A stretch of DNA of 64,000 nucleotides, from the NCBI GenBank assembly GCA_035999765.1, contig CP108521.1, forward strand, positions 5,084,001 to 5,148,000, in the 5' to 3' direction. Shown piece by piece: positions 17,999-26,828 of the stretch. The position numbers and the translations under genes were made by a program. This DNA is from Streptomyces sp. NBC_01231 (GTDB lineage Bacteria; Actinomycetota; Actinomycetes; Streptomycetales; Streptomycetaceae). Numbering within the stretch: the first letter of the stretch is position 1; the number at the start of each line of letters is the position of its first letter. The notes beneath the pieces were generated by a model that did not search any database, was not told where the DNA came from, and worked only from the letters and a program-made list of their open reading frames with translations.

Positions 17999-19752
17999 CC
18001 TTCGACCTCCCGCAACAGGTCGAGGATCTTGGCGACCTGCTTCTCCAGGTCGGCGTCGATCTCGGCGAGCGGACGGGGCGGAACGTACTTGTAGAAGTGG
18101 CGGGTGAAGGGGACCTCGTAGCCGATTTTGGTCTTGGCCCAGTCGATCCAGGCGTCAGGAACGTGCGGCTTCACCTCCGTGTCGAAGTACATCTGGATGA
18201 CTTCGCGCTCCCCTGCCGCGCCGGCGGTTGAGCCGCCGTAGGTGAAGGGCACGTTTTCGGTGTCACGCTTTTTCGAGTCGGGCTTCGGGTTGCTCTTGCG
18301 GTCGACGACAGGGTTCCCGTCCTCATCGAGCAGGGGACGCTCGACGGTGATGGTCCAGTAGCCGAACTCGTCGTTGCGCAGCACCTTGGAGAGGTCGGGG
18401 TCGGCGTCCTCGAAGTCGGCGTACAGCCGCACGACCTCAGCGCGGTCATCGTCGCTGATCTCGCGTCCCTTGGACCCGAGGTTCTTGCGCATCTTGGTCC
18501 AGAACAACGTGCCGTCGATGAGCTGGACCTTGCCCTGGCGGTCGGCGTGCTTGGTGTTGTCGAGGATCCAGATGTAGGTGGCGATGCCGGTGTTGAAGAA
18601 CATGTTGGTCGGCAGCGCGACGATCGCCTCGACGAGGTCGTTCTCCAGCAGCCACCTGCGGATGCTGGAGGGGCCGGATTCGGCGGCGCCGGTGAAGAGC
18701 GGCGAGCCGTTCATGACGATGCCGACGCGGCCGCCGCCGTCCTCGGGTGCGCGCATCTTGTGGGCCAAGTGGAGCAGGAAGAGCATCTGGCCGTCCGAGG
18801 TCGCGGGGAGTCCCGGCGCGAAGCGGCCGTAGGGGCCGGCGGAGTCGCGCTCCTCCTTGACCGCCTTGGCGTACTGCTTCCAGTCCACCCCGTAGGGCGG
18901 GTTGGACATGCAATAGTCGAACTGGCGGCCCCTGAAGGCGTCGTCGGTGAGCGTGTTGCCGAAGGCGATGTTGGTCGCGTCGTGGCCCTTGGCGAGCAGC
19001 TCGGACTTGCAGATGGCGTACGACTGCGGGTTGTACTCCTGGCCGTACAGGCTCAGCTTCGCCTCGGAGTTCTGGGCGAGCAGGTGCTCCTCTGCCAGGG
19101 AGAGCATGCCGCCGGTGCCGGCGGTAGGGTCATACAGCGACCGGATGATGCCGCCCTCAGTGAGGTCGACGTCCTTCTCCGCGAAGAGCAGGTCGACCAG
19201 CAGCCGGATCGCGTCGCGCGGCGTGTAGTGGTCTCCGGAGGTCTCATTCGCGGCCTCATTGAACTTGCGGATGATGTACTCGAAGGCGTCGCCCATGTCG
19301 GAGTTCGACACCACATCGGGGTGGAGATCGACGGCGCCGAAGGACTTGACGATCTCGCGCAGGAGCCCGGCCTTCTCCAGGGCCAGGACCTCCTTCTTGA
19401 AGTCGAAATACTCGAACACGTCCACGTCGGCGGAGAACCGGTCGATGTAGTCAGCGAGGTTGTCCGCCAGCCCGTCCGCATCGGCCAGCAGGTTCGCGAA
19501 CTCGTAGTTGGAGGTGTTGTAGAACGTCCGCCCCGTGGCCTTCTTGACCTCGACCTTGAGCCGGTTCGGGTTCTCGTGCTTCGCAGCCAGCTCCCGTACC
19601 GCCGCACGGTCCGGCTCGAGTACGCAGTCGAGCCGTCTCAGGATCGTGAACGGGAGGATCACTGACCCGTACTGGTTGGGGCGATAGGGACCCCGAAGCT
19701 GGTCAGCGATTGACCAGATGAAGCTACCGAGCGTGCTCACAAGGTTCCTCAC
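17995..19752 (-). CDS. hsdM: Type I DNA methyltransferase subunit HsdM
   Basis: 585-residue adenine-N6 methyltransferase subunit. The N-terminal helical domain includes YGSVILPFTILRRLDCVL. SAM-binding motif I is DPTAGTGGML (about 208-217) and the catalytic motif is SNPPYGVDW (about 283-291). Length and order match HsdM. First gene of the hsd operon, downstream on the same strand of the ESCO-like acetyltransferase gene after a 146-base gap, so the two could share a transcript or hsdM may have its own promoter in that gap. Confidence 0.95.
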   Translation of the reverse strand: MRNLVSTLGSFIWSIADQLRGPYRPNQYGSVILPFTILRRLDCVLEPDRAAVRELAAKHENPNRLKVEVKKATGRTFYNTSNYEFANLLADADGLADNLADYIDRFSADVDVFEYFDFKKEVLALEKAGLLREIVKSFGAVDLHPDVVSNSDMGDAFEYIIRKFNEAANETSGDHYTPRDAIRLLVDLLFAEKDVDLTEGGIIRSLYDPTAGTGGMLSLAEEHLLAQNSEAKLSLYGQEYNPQSYAICKSELLAKGHDATNIAFGNTLTDDAFRGRQFDYCMSNPPYGVDWKQYAKAVKEERDSAGPYGRFAPGLPATSDGQMLFLLHLAHKMRAPEDGGGRVGIVMNGSPLFTGAAESGPSSIRRWLLENDLVEAIVALPTNMFFNTGIATYIWILDNTKHADRQGKVQLIDGTLFWTKMRKNLGSKGREISDDDRAEVVRLYADFEDADPDLSKVLRNDEFGYWTITVERPLLDEDGNPVVDRKSNPKPDSKKRDTENVPFTYGGSTAGAAGEREVIQMYFDTEVKPHVPDAWIDWAKTKIGYEVPFTRHFYKYVPPRPLAEIDADLEKQVAKILDLLREVEG

Positions 19753-19898
19753 GAGAATCGTCTAGCAGTGCCGATCACTTTGCCAGAGGCAGCAGCCAGC
19801 GTCCTAGGTTCAGCTAGGGACCCCGTCCAAGGGGAAGAGCGCCGGCCGCGGTCAGATGGCCCGCATGTTGGATGTTCCGGTTGGCTCTGCAAGCCCGT

Positions 19899-21206
19899 TC
19901 AGCTGACCCAGATGCCGTCGGGTGAGACTCGGCGAGCAAGGCTCCGGCCCGCAGCGCTCACGGGAGTCGACCAGGACACATCCGCAACCTTGCATCCAAA
20001 GTCGGTGGCGAGTGCCTGCACGAGCGTAGCGCCGATGCCGCGGTGCCGGTAAGCCTCTGCTACCCAAATGAGGATAATTCGGGGGCGCAGGGTGGCATCC
20101 TGTGCCTCGTACTCGGAACCGTCGGTCAAGTCCCAACGATGGTGCTCGTTAGTATCGTGAGCTGCCACGTAGCCGACGATGCGCGCGTCCACTTTCAGTA
20201 GATACGCTCGATAGTTGTCCGAAGTCGCCTCGGGCTCACCTATGTGGGACCACGACGGAAAGTCGTAGTTGTCCTCCCTCTGTGGCATGCGCGCCACCTG
20301 ATAGGCCAACTTCCGCCACGAAATAGGTGACTGTGTGGTGACCACTACCAGTTCACCCCACCAGTCAAGGCTTTTCGGTACGCGAACGCCTAGTGCCCAA
20401 TTCACATGATGGACGCGGTGGACGTTGTCGTCATCTTCCGTATCTTGAAGACGCATACCGCACGGGCACTTGCCGCCATTGCCACTCTCTGTTTCCAACT
20501 CTTGGAATTGGACTGGGACCGCACCGCGGCTCAGATCCTCGTCACTGCCTCCCACCCAAGGTCGGAAGGGTGCATCCTCCGATTCGATGTAACCGGTCCA
20601 GCGGTCCACCCACCCCGGATACTGTTCGGGGAACATCTCCCGGATCTGCTTCTGAGCCGCGGGCAGTGTGGGGCGAACCCACACACTGCCAGCCGTCGCC
20701 CGACCATTGAGGCGCAAACCGCAATTAGTGGCCTTGGCGCGCAGAAAATTCAGGAACACCCCGGGGGGTGAGTCGAAGTCCACTCCACGGATCAGCTCTC
20801 GCTCACCGGGGTCCAGCCACTCATCAATGGGTAACGCGAGCCGATCGGCGAGTACGTGCAGTCCGCTGTAGTCGTGTTCGATCTCAGCTGCGCGCAACGC
20901 TTCGACTGTAGCCTCGACGTCTCGAAAACGAGCGCACAAATCGATCCAGCGAGGACCGCGCCCAAAGTAGAAGGAGCCCCGGTAGCCGTCATACCGAATG
21001 CAGTCCATTGCCGCATCGCGCGCCTTGTCGACTGCCTCTAGGTAGTCCGCGGGTAGATCTGGTTCATCGCCCCGCGCGGACTCGGCGTCGACGTAACTAT
21101 CTCGGTCGAGCTGGATGGTGGCGAACCAGCGCGAGGCCCGGACTCGGACCTTCCTGGTGTCTCGGCTGCTCGGATCAGGGACAAGGTGGATAGTCCGCTC
21201 GGTCAT
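19899..21206 (-). CDS. GNAT acetyltransferase with C2H2-like finger, resembling ESCO/Eco1 cohesin acetyltransferases
   Basis: 435-residue protein. The first 220 residues are unassigned. A finger-like segment KCPCGMRLQDTEDD plus NVHRVHH (Cys247, Cys249, His263, His266/267) recalls the CGMxY...H..HH finger of ESCO1/2. A GNAT domain follows: RAYLLKVDARIVGYVAA, then IWVAEAYRHRGIGATLVQAL with the acetyl-CoA loop at about 388-397, and an end ADVSWSTPVSAAGRSLARR that parallels the IAFSDPTPDGKxFA end of ESCO enzymes. The order of all these segments matches ESCO proteins. The Cys spacing is CxC rather than CxxC, so the finger may be altered. The gene precedes the hsd operon on the same strand. The protein target is unknown. 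Confidence 0.7.
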   Translation of the reverse strand: MTERTIHLVPDPSSRDTRKVRVRASRWFATIQLDRDSYVDAESARGDEPDLPADYLEAVDKARDAAMDCIRYDGYRGSFYFGRGPRWIDLCARFRDVEATVEALRAAEIEHDYSGLHVLADRLALPIDEWLDPGERELIRGVDFDSPPGVFLNFLRAKATNCGLRLNGRATAGSVWVRPTLPAAQKQIREMFPEQYPGWVDRWTGYIESEDAPFRPWVGGSDEDLSRGAVPVQFQELETESGNGGKCPCGMRLQDTEDDDNVHRVHHVNWALGVRVPKSLDWWGELVVVTTQSPISWRKLAYQVARMPQREDNYDFPSWSHIGEPEATSDNYRAYLLKVDARIVGYVAAHDTNEHHRWDLTDGSEYEAQDATLRPRIILIWVAEAYRHRGIGATLVQALATDFGCKVADVSWSTPVSAAGRSLARRVSPDGIWVS

Positions 21207-21500
21207 CCGCTCTGCTCCATGGTTCTAGCTGGATCGTTCAGACTGATCATTCCTGTCACCGCAGGCCTCGGGAAGAGCGAGAGGTAAGGCAGTCAAGGCT
21301 GAGGCGTGAACGGCTCTTGAGGGCGTCAGTGCTGACGGTTACCGAGCCCGCCGCGGTCATGGGACGAGTGCCAGCGGGGAGTCACGATGCTTTGGCCCCG
21401 CCTGCGGACATCTCGTCAAGGTGACGCGAAAAAGGCTGAACGTGTGCCCGCCTCCGGACCGGTCTGAGATCCTGGAGACCGATCGAGAGGGGTCGCAGGT

Positions 21501-22034
21501 ATGGAGTGGAAGACGCACGGTGAGCGACAGATCTACACGAACAAGTGGGTGAATCTGTGTCTGGTGGACGTCCAGCAGCCTGACGGGCGCAGGTGGGAGT
21601 ACCACGTCGTTCGCCTGCGGCACCTGGCCGTGGCCGCCGTGGTCAACGACCGCCAAGAGGTCCTGATGATGTGGCGGCACCGCTTCATCACAGACTCGTG
21701 GGCCTGGGAGTTGCCCATGGGCCTAGTCGAGGAGGGCGAGACTCCGGAGGAGGCGGCGGCCCGCGAGGTCCTGGAGGAGACCGGTTGGCGCCCCGGCCCC
21801 ATCAAGCCTCTGATCTACGCCGAGCCGGCCAACGGCATCACCGACTCGCAGCACCACCTCTTCCGGATCGACGGCGCCACATACGCCGGGCCTCCCACGG
21901 AGAAAAACGAGTCCGACCGCATCGAGTGGATTCCCCTCTCAGAGGTGCGGGGCATGATCGACCGGCGGGAGGTAGTGAGCAGCGGCTCGCTCGTCGGCCT
22001 GCTCTACCTGCTCATGGACGAAGCGATCCGCTGA
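21501..22034 (+). CDS. NUDIX hydrolase
   Basis: 177-residue nucleoside-diphosphate-linked pyrophosphatase. The Nudix box is GLVEEGETPEEAAAREVL followed by EETGW, complete with the REVLEE metal-binding core. The start MEWKTHGERQIYTNKWVNLC resembles ADP-ribose pyrophosphatase-type enzymes. Some pSAM2-type elements carry a NUDIX gene; in pSAM2 a Nudix-domain protein takes part in pock/immunity functions, so a role in the element's own biology is possible. Its 3' end overlaps the convergent XRE regulator gene by 23 bases. Confidence 0.85.
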   Translation: MEWKTHGERQIYTNKWVNLCLVDVQQPDGRRWEYHVVRLRHLAVAAVVNDRQEVLMMWRHRFITDSWAWELPMGLVEEGETPEEAAAREVLEETGWRPGPIKPLIYAEPANGITDSQHHLFRIDGATYAGPPTEKNESDRIEWIPLSEVRGMIDRREVVSSGSLVGLLYLLMDEAIR

Positions 22035-23358
22035 CCGGTGGGAGGAGTGCCCGTAGCCGAGCCTCGAAGGCCAGGGCTACGGGCTCCTGCCTGTGCGGGG
22101 CCAACTGGTCGTAGAACTCCCTGAGATGGCCGGACACCCGCTCGGACGCTACTGCCGACGCAGGTTCCAGTGCTTGCGTAGCGGTGTCGCACGCCTGGTC
22201 GAGCTTGCCCTGATCCAGCTGCGTACGAGCAAGCCAGAACGAATGGAACGCCCGACCGCGCTGGTTGCTGTGGGCCTCGCGCCGCAAAGCGTCGGCGATC
22301 AAGGGTTCGGCGGTCGCTGCTTCGCCCAGCCGACCGTGAGCGATTCCCGTGTCCACGATCAGCTTCGTCTCGTCGAAGTACGTCACCCAGGACGGGTCCG
22401 GGTCGCTCACCCGAATCCGCTCGAAATGGCGGTGCGCCTCCCCGATCGCCTGGTGAGTGGAGTCCCGGTTGCCGAACGTGGCGTGAGCGAAGGCTTCGCG
22501 CATCGACAGCATGGACAGAACCCGAGGGGTGGTGTCGACAGCCGAGCGGGCCTGGTCCTGGGCAGCAGTCACGAAGGCCAGAGAGTCAGCGGGCTTGTCC
22601 TGATAGGTGCCCTGCAAGCTCATGCAGGCAAGGACGTTGGCCATGAACTGGCGGTCGTCGATCTCCTTGGCCAGTTGCAGGGCCTCCGTGAAGTACGCGC
22701 GGGCCTGGTTGTACTGGCGGGCGTCGAAGTAGGTCCAACCGGTGAGGCGTGCCAGCTCGGCCGCGATCCCGTACAGCCCGTTCTGGATGGACGGCGGTCG
22801 GTTCTCCTTCAAGAGACCGACGACATGGCGGAGCTGGCCGACGATGGCCGGCCGCAGCGCCTCGCCTCCGTGCTGGTCGTCCCGTCGCCAGTAGTCCTCG
22901 ATGGAGGAGCGGAAAGCTGCAAGCGTCGCCGCGTTCAGGCTCGTTCGCGTGGCCAGGGCCAGGATGCTGTCCACATCCGGGCCAGGCAGAGCCGCGGGAG
23001 TCTGCGGCTCGGGCTCCGGCTCCTGGAGTACCTCTCGCTCCGTGACCACAAGGGCTTGAGGTGTCTCCCACACCCGACGGGCGAGCCCCAGCATGTGTCC
23101 TGGGATGCGCAGACCATCCGCGATGCGCTCGATGACGTCCATGTGCTGTAACTGACGTTGTCCGGCGATGACTTCACCGACGCGGCTGGGAGTCAGCTCA
23201 CAGCGTCTGGCGATCATGGATGGGTAGATGCCCGCCTTGATCTTCACCAGTCGGAAGACTCTGGCGAAGTCTCGCACTCGACACGCGTCGATCATCTCGG
23301 GATCGGTGAGCAGCCTGGCTGGCAGTTCCTGCGGCCGGTCTGCGTCGGGCATCGGCAA
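22012..23358 (-). CDS. XRE-type regulator with TPR-like C-terminal domain
   Basis: 448-residue protein. A helix-turn-helix (about residues 40-90: ARRCELTPSRVGEVIAGQRQ, then MDVIERIADGLRIP) is followed by a long helical repeat region from about 150 onward, with TPR-like segments such as RQYNQARAYFTEALQLAKE and QGKLDQACDTATQALEP. This layout is common in Streptomyces regulators that respond to a peptide or small ligand. A perfect 17-base palindrome lies in its divergent promoter, so autoregulation is likely. Confidence 0.82.
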   Translation of the reverse strand: MPMPDADRPQELPARLLTDPEMIDACRVRDFARVFRLVKIKAGIYPSMIARRCELTPSRVGEVIAGQRQLQHMDVIERIADGLRIPGHMLGLARRVWETPQALVVTEREVLQEPEPEPQTPAALPGPDVDSILALATRTSLNAATLAAFRSSIEDYWRRDDQHGGEALRPAIVGQLRHVVGLLKENRPPSIQNGLYGIAAELARLTGWTYFDARQYNQARAYFTEALQLAKEIDDRQFMANVLACMSLQGTYQDKPADSLAFVTAAQDQARSAVDTTPRVLSMLSMREAFAHATFGNRDSTHQAIGEAHRHFERIRVSDPDPSWVTYFDETKLIVDTGIAHGRLGEAATAEPLIADALRREAHSNQRGRAFHSFWLARTQLDQGKLDQACDTATQALEPASAVASERVSGHLREFYDQLAPHRQEPVALAFEARLRALLPPVSGSLRP

Positions 23359-23412
23359 GCTCCCACACTGCGAGGGCTACGCAACGTCGCTGGTTCTCTA
23401 CTTGCCGCGATG

Positions 23413-23429
23413 TTACCCAAGTTGGGTAA
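23413..23429. promoter_or_regulatory. Palindromic operator in the divergent XRE promoter
   Basis: TTACCCAA-G-TTGGGTAA is a perfect 8-1-8 palindrome between the XRE regulator and the small gene at 23478. It is followed at 23439-23450 by CCTTTTGGCAAG, a 12-mer that recurs at 42671-42682 upstream of the SpoIIE phosphatase gene next to another CTTAC/GTAAG palindrome. Confidence 0.65.
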
Positions 23430-23477
23430 TCAGCCTGACCTTTTGGCAAGGGTCCCCGGATCGCGATGCTCCTTTCC

Positions 23478-23708
23478 ATGGCGAGCAACCAGCAGACCAG
23501 ACCAGGCATCGGTGAACTGGCGAAGGACAGTGCCCGAAACCGGATCGGCGTCGTCATGGGTGAGGTCGGCGGTCGGGTACAGATACGGCCGATCGGCGGC
23601 GGCACGGAATGGGATGTCATGCCGGACAACGTGGTGGCGCCGACTGCGCGGGAGGAACTCAGCGCCCGCCTGGCCATCAAGAACGGCAACAGTCGGGGTG
23701 GGCTGTGA
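23478..23708 (+). CDS. Small hypothetical protein, 76 residues
   Basis: Small soluble protein beginning MASNQQTRPGIGELAKDSA, with RIGVVMGEVGGRVQIRPIGG and WDVMPDNVVAPT, which look like a small beta-barrel. I do not recognise the family. It is divergent from the XRE regulator across the palindrome, and its stop overlaps the next ATG (TGATG). An ATG four codons upstream (23466) is also available. Confidence 0.6.
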   Translation: MASNQQTRPGIGELAKDSARNRIGVVMGEVGGRVQIRPIGGGTEWDVMPDNVVAPTAREELSARLAIKNGNSRGGL

Positions 23709-23806
23709 TGCGCGCCATCGGCCGGTACGCAGGAGTCCTGTTCATCATCATGATCAGCGGCTCGTGCGGCTTGGTGATCGGTATGGCTCTCGCCATGGGC
23801 CAGTAG
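23708..23806 (+). CDS. Small membrane peptide, 32 residues
   Basis: MRAIGRYAGVLFIIMISGSC continues with a hydrophobic stretch and ends in MGQ. A single membrane helix follows a basic start. The ATG overlaps the stop of the previous gene (TGATG), which argues that it is translated. The function is unknown. Confidence 0.45.
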   Translation: MRAIGRYAGVLFIIMISGSCGLVIGMALAMGQ

Positions 23807-23904
23807 ACGGGCCGCCCCGGATGGGTGCCAACTCCCCGGCTCCCCCTTCCCCGTTCGGGGCCGGCCATCCAACCCACGCACCGCCACACACAAGGAGTAG
23901 TCGC

Positions 23905-24357
23905 ATGACGGCAACGGTGAAGGATCTGAAGACCGGTCGCGCGGTGGCTGGTGAGGAGCTGTTCGAGAGCCTCGCCCACTTCGTGGTCGTCCACAACGGG
24001 CAGTCACCTGAGCGGGCCGAGCGGATCGCGGACCAGGCGGTCGCCTTCCTGGTCACCGCGGCCACGGCCAACGTCCCCATGGTCCCGTCCGATGACGTGG
24101 ACCTCGGCCTGCACGCGCTGATCCTGCACACGCGGGAGTACGCGAGGCTGTGCGACCGGTACGCGGGCCGCTTCCTGCACCACAACCCGAAGCCGGGCGG
24201 CGGACCCCGCGACCTGCTGAAGGTCATCACCGCGGCACGTGCCATGAAGGCGGCCGGGTTCATGGTCTTCGACGACCTGTGGACCGCGGACGGCACGAAC
24301 CTCGCGCAGTGCGACTCGGACTGCGGCCGTCCGTACGGTCAGGAATACCAGGACTAA
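23905..24357 (+). CDS. Hypothetical protein with GRDP-like (glycine-rich-domain) pattern
   Basis: 150-residue soluble protein. DLGLHALILHTREYARLCDR and GRFLHHNPKPGGG follow the pattern D.xxHxxxLxTxxY..xC....G.xxHHxP seen in proteins annotated as glycine-rich domain-containing. AAGGAG stands seven bases before the ATG. The C-terminal CDSDCGRPY is Cys-containing. It precedes the kinase-like gene by about 70 bases and may be co-transcribed with it. I cannot assign a biochemical role. Confidence 0.65.
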   Translation: MTATVKDLKTGRAVAGEELFESLAHFVVVHNGQSPERAERIADQAVAFLVTAATANVPMVPSDDVDLGLHALILHTREYARLCDRYAGRFLHHNPKPGGGPRDLLKVITAARAMKAAGFMVFDDLWTADGTNLAQCDSDCGRPYGQEYQD

Positions 24358-24427
24358 CACACGACAGCAGCGACGCGGCCGGCCTCGACTCGTGGTCGGC
24401 CGCGTTCGCCTGGAAGGAGAACAGACG

Positions 24428-25264
24428 TTGTCCGGGTCACCCCCTGAACTGCCGATCGTGGTACTCGACGCGCTCATGCCCACGTCCCAGCGCCTGGTCC
24501 TCGACCGCCGGGGCTCCATGGTCTGGGAGGTGGAAAGCCATCGCGGCCACTACGCCGTGAAAGTCGGCTACCCGATCGAAGCCACGAGCGAATGGTCCGC
24601 CCAGCCCTGGACCGCCCTCGCCCCCGCACGTGAAGGGGCCGTTCTGCTGCGCCTCGGCCTGGTCGACCTCGCGTACGGCGAATGGGAGCGCGGTACCTGG
24701 AACTTCCAGCCGTGGCACGAAGGGCCGGACCTTTACCAGCTCTGGGAGCCCTGCCGTAGGCCGGACTCGTCCATCGCACCGCACACCAGCGTGGCGTTGG
24801 GCTGCGTAGAAGCCCTGGCCGAACTCCATGTCAAGGGCTGGGCCCACGGTGACGTACAGCCCGCCCACTTCATCATCGGCCCGGAACGAACGCACCTCAT
24901 CGACCTCGCCCTAGCCCGAGGCGGCCACGTGCCCGAGGGATACGACTTCCAGTTCCGCGGCTGCCTCGTCCACTACGAGGCACCGGAGATCGCCCGTAGC
25001 GTGCTCGACACTGGAGAAGCCGAGCCGACGCAGGAAGCCGACGTGTACGCGCTCGGCGCCTCCTTGCTGATCTCCTCCACCGGTTGGCGAGCGATGGAGT
25101 ACCCGGACGACGCTCCCCGCTCGGTGCAGAGAGAGGCCGTGGCGGACGGTCGACGCCGGCCCGTGAAGGCGCCCGGTCAGCTGGGCGAGTTGATCGACGC
25201 GATGCTCAGCCCCGCGCCAGGGGACCGGCCCACCATCTACGAGGTGGGCAAGGCTCTGAACTGA
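24428..25264 (+). CDS. Protein-kinase-like protein with atypical catalytic loop
   Basis: 278-residue kinase-fold protein. HYAVKVGYP has the N-lobe lysine. The catalytic loop is HGDVQPAHFII, where a canonical kinase has HRDxxxxN: the Asp is kept, Arg is Gly, and the metal-binding Asn is His. LIDLALARGG stands where DFG is expected. EADVYALGASLLI and PGDRPTIYEVGKAL match the F and later C-lobe helices. It may be a weak kinase, a phosphotransferase on a small molecule, or a pseudokinase. The TTG at 24428 with AAGGAG eight bases upstream is preferred; an ATG at 24476 is the alternative. Confidence 0.68.
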   Translation: MSGSPPELPIVVLDALMPTSQRLVLDRRGSMVWEVESHRGHYAVKVGYPIEATSEWSAQPWTALAPAREGAVLLRLGLVDLAYGEWERGTWNFQPWHEGPDLYQLWEPCRRPDSSIAPHTSVALGCVEALAELHVKGWAHGDVQPAHFIIGPERTHLIDLALARGGHVPEGYDFQFRGCLVHYEAPEIARSVLDTGEAEPTQEADVYALGASLLISSTGWRAMEYPDDAPRSVQREAVADGRRRPVKAPGQLGELIDAMLSPAPGDRPTIYEVGKALN

Positions 25265-25319
25265 TTCCGAAGCGCCGGTTCGTCGACGCCGCTCGCACGG
25301 CTACGGCCGACAACTCAAA

Positions 25320-25365
25320 GACCGGACCACCCCTCAGCCTGGACAGCATTCCGGGTGGTCCGGTC
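25320..25365 (+). terminator. Hairpin terminator after the kinase-like gene
   Basis: GACCGGACCACCC (25320-25332) and GGGTGGTCCGGTC (25353-25365) form a perfect 13-bp stem with a 20-base loop, 56 bases after the stop codon. There is no T-tract, as is usual in Streptomyces. Confidence 0.7.
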
Positions 25366-26702
25366 GCGGAAGCCCTGATCAGGACCCCGGTGCCGATGGT
25401 ACCGGGGCGGTTGGCGTGCTCGAACGTGGGTGCGGCTGCAACCCCGGCTTCACGATGTCGAGTTGGAGAGGGTTCTGAGCTGAGCCAGCGAAAGTCAGCC
25501 ACGACGGTGGGTGCGCCGACTGAGCACCCGTCACGTGTGTTTCCAGCAACCCCGTGCCGTCCTCAGCCACGCTTCTTCCATCGTCACGGGCCTCACCTCG
25601 ATCCGACCTGGACGTTGCCGACGTGGCTTGTCCTCTGGGCTCAGGCTGCGGCTCTGTGGGCCATGCGGCGTCGAGTGGTGTGCGGTTGGGTGGCCTGGTC
25701 ACGCTTGGTGGGCGTCGGCCTGGTCCTGGTGCTCGGAGTGGTCGGGTTGCTTCCTGGTCTGGTCGTCCGCCTTGGCAGGGCTGCGCGCTGAGCGGGTGGG
25801 GGCCGCCGGAGCGGTGGCGGAGACAAGGAGCGGCGGCGGCCCATGGCCGCCAGCGCGCGCGGCACGCCGTAGGCGGGCCGCCTTGATCCAGTAAAGAAAC
25901 TCTGCACAGCTCTGCTGCCCTGGGCCCCTGGCCGGTCGCGCGGCCATGCACTGACCTCGACTTCCCGACGGCTCGCCGGTTTCTGCGCCGCTTTTGGTCC
26001 GATAGGCACGCATCTATCCCCATTCGTTCCGGCGGTCGCCGGAATTTATCCACAGGCGGGGGATTGCAAGATGCCATTGCGCGGTTGGTCGGGGCTCACC
26101 GGGCCACCCCGTGACCATTTCGTGACCTTGGTCGGGTGCTGGTGGTCGGCTTCGTGGTCGGTAGCGAGTGGTGCGCTGATTTTTGTCCGGCGACTGTCAC
26201 ACCGACTGGTTCTCCGGCACCTGTAGCAAGCGAGTACGGGCGTCCGACTGGAGATGGAGAAGTGGCGTGGATCACAGAAAAAAGGGTCACACCGATGCGT
26301 ATTTCGGCACCCCTGTAAGCGATCCCCGATGGATTGAGCGGCGCAACATAGCACCGAGGTGCCGGTTACCCAAACCGGCGATTCTCCGGACTATTCATGC
26401 TCCTGGCCGACGACTGGGAGGACGAGTGATGTGGGCGCAGGGAGGCACCAATTCCCGTCCAGTGGAATGCAGAGGAATCCAAAGGACGGTTTCTGCCCGC
26501 CCTGCGGGAGTGCAGCGCCGCACACCTCTTACATGTCCGGCCTGGCAGGTAGACCTAGCTCAACAGCCGCGATGACGGCTTGCCGGGCGGTAAGGGCAAG
26601 CCCCGATCCGGCCGTGGACGGCCGCTGGACAAGCCTTCGGGCAAGCCCCCGGCGATTGCCTGAACGCAGTACGAACAACGGCACAGCAACGAACGGGTGG
26701 AC
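25366..26702. other. Long region between cargo and conjugative core, no firm gene
   Basis: About 1.3 kb with only overlapping, compositionally poor frames. A plus-strand frame ending at 25791 has a hydrophobic segment (LVGVGLVLVLGVVGLLPGL) but no start or ribosome site. GCCGGTT-ACCCA-AACCGGC (26361-26379) is a small hairpin, and GGGCAAGCCCC occurs at 26594-26604 and 26639-26649. In AICEs the cis-acting transfer locus lies near tra, so this is a candidate place for it; that is inference. Confidence 0.4.
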
Positions 26703-26828
26703 ATGAATGAGCACGAGGCAGCACGCATCGCGGCGCGACTCAAGGAGGTGGAGGAGAAGGTGACGCGACTGGAAGAGCTAGTGCGTCAGGTCGTTAAAAA
26801 GGGTGCCGCTACTTGTTCGGCCCGGTAG
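26703..26828 (+). CDS. Small coiled-coil peptide, 41 residues
   Basis: The frame reads MNEHEAARIAARLKEVEEKV, then TRLEELVRQVVKK, a heptad pattern typical of a coiled coil. GGTGG stands before the ATG. It overlaps the 3' end of the convergent GntR gene by 20 bases. It is short, so it may be chance, but the pattern is unusually regular. Confidence 0.4.
   Translation: MNEHEAARIAARLKEVEEKVTRLEELVRQVVKKGAATCSAR

Noticed and set aside
25379..26077. 232-codon minus-strand frame
   Set aside because: Low-complexity Arg/Pro/Ser composition, no ribosome site, and competing frames over the same stretch.
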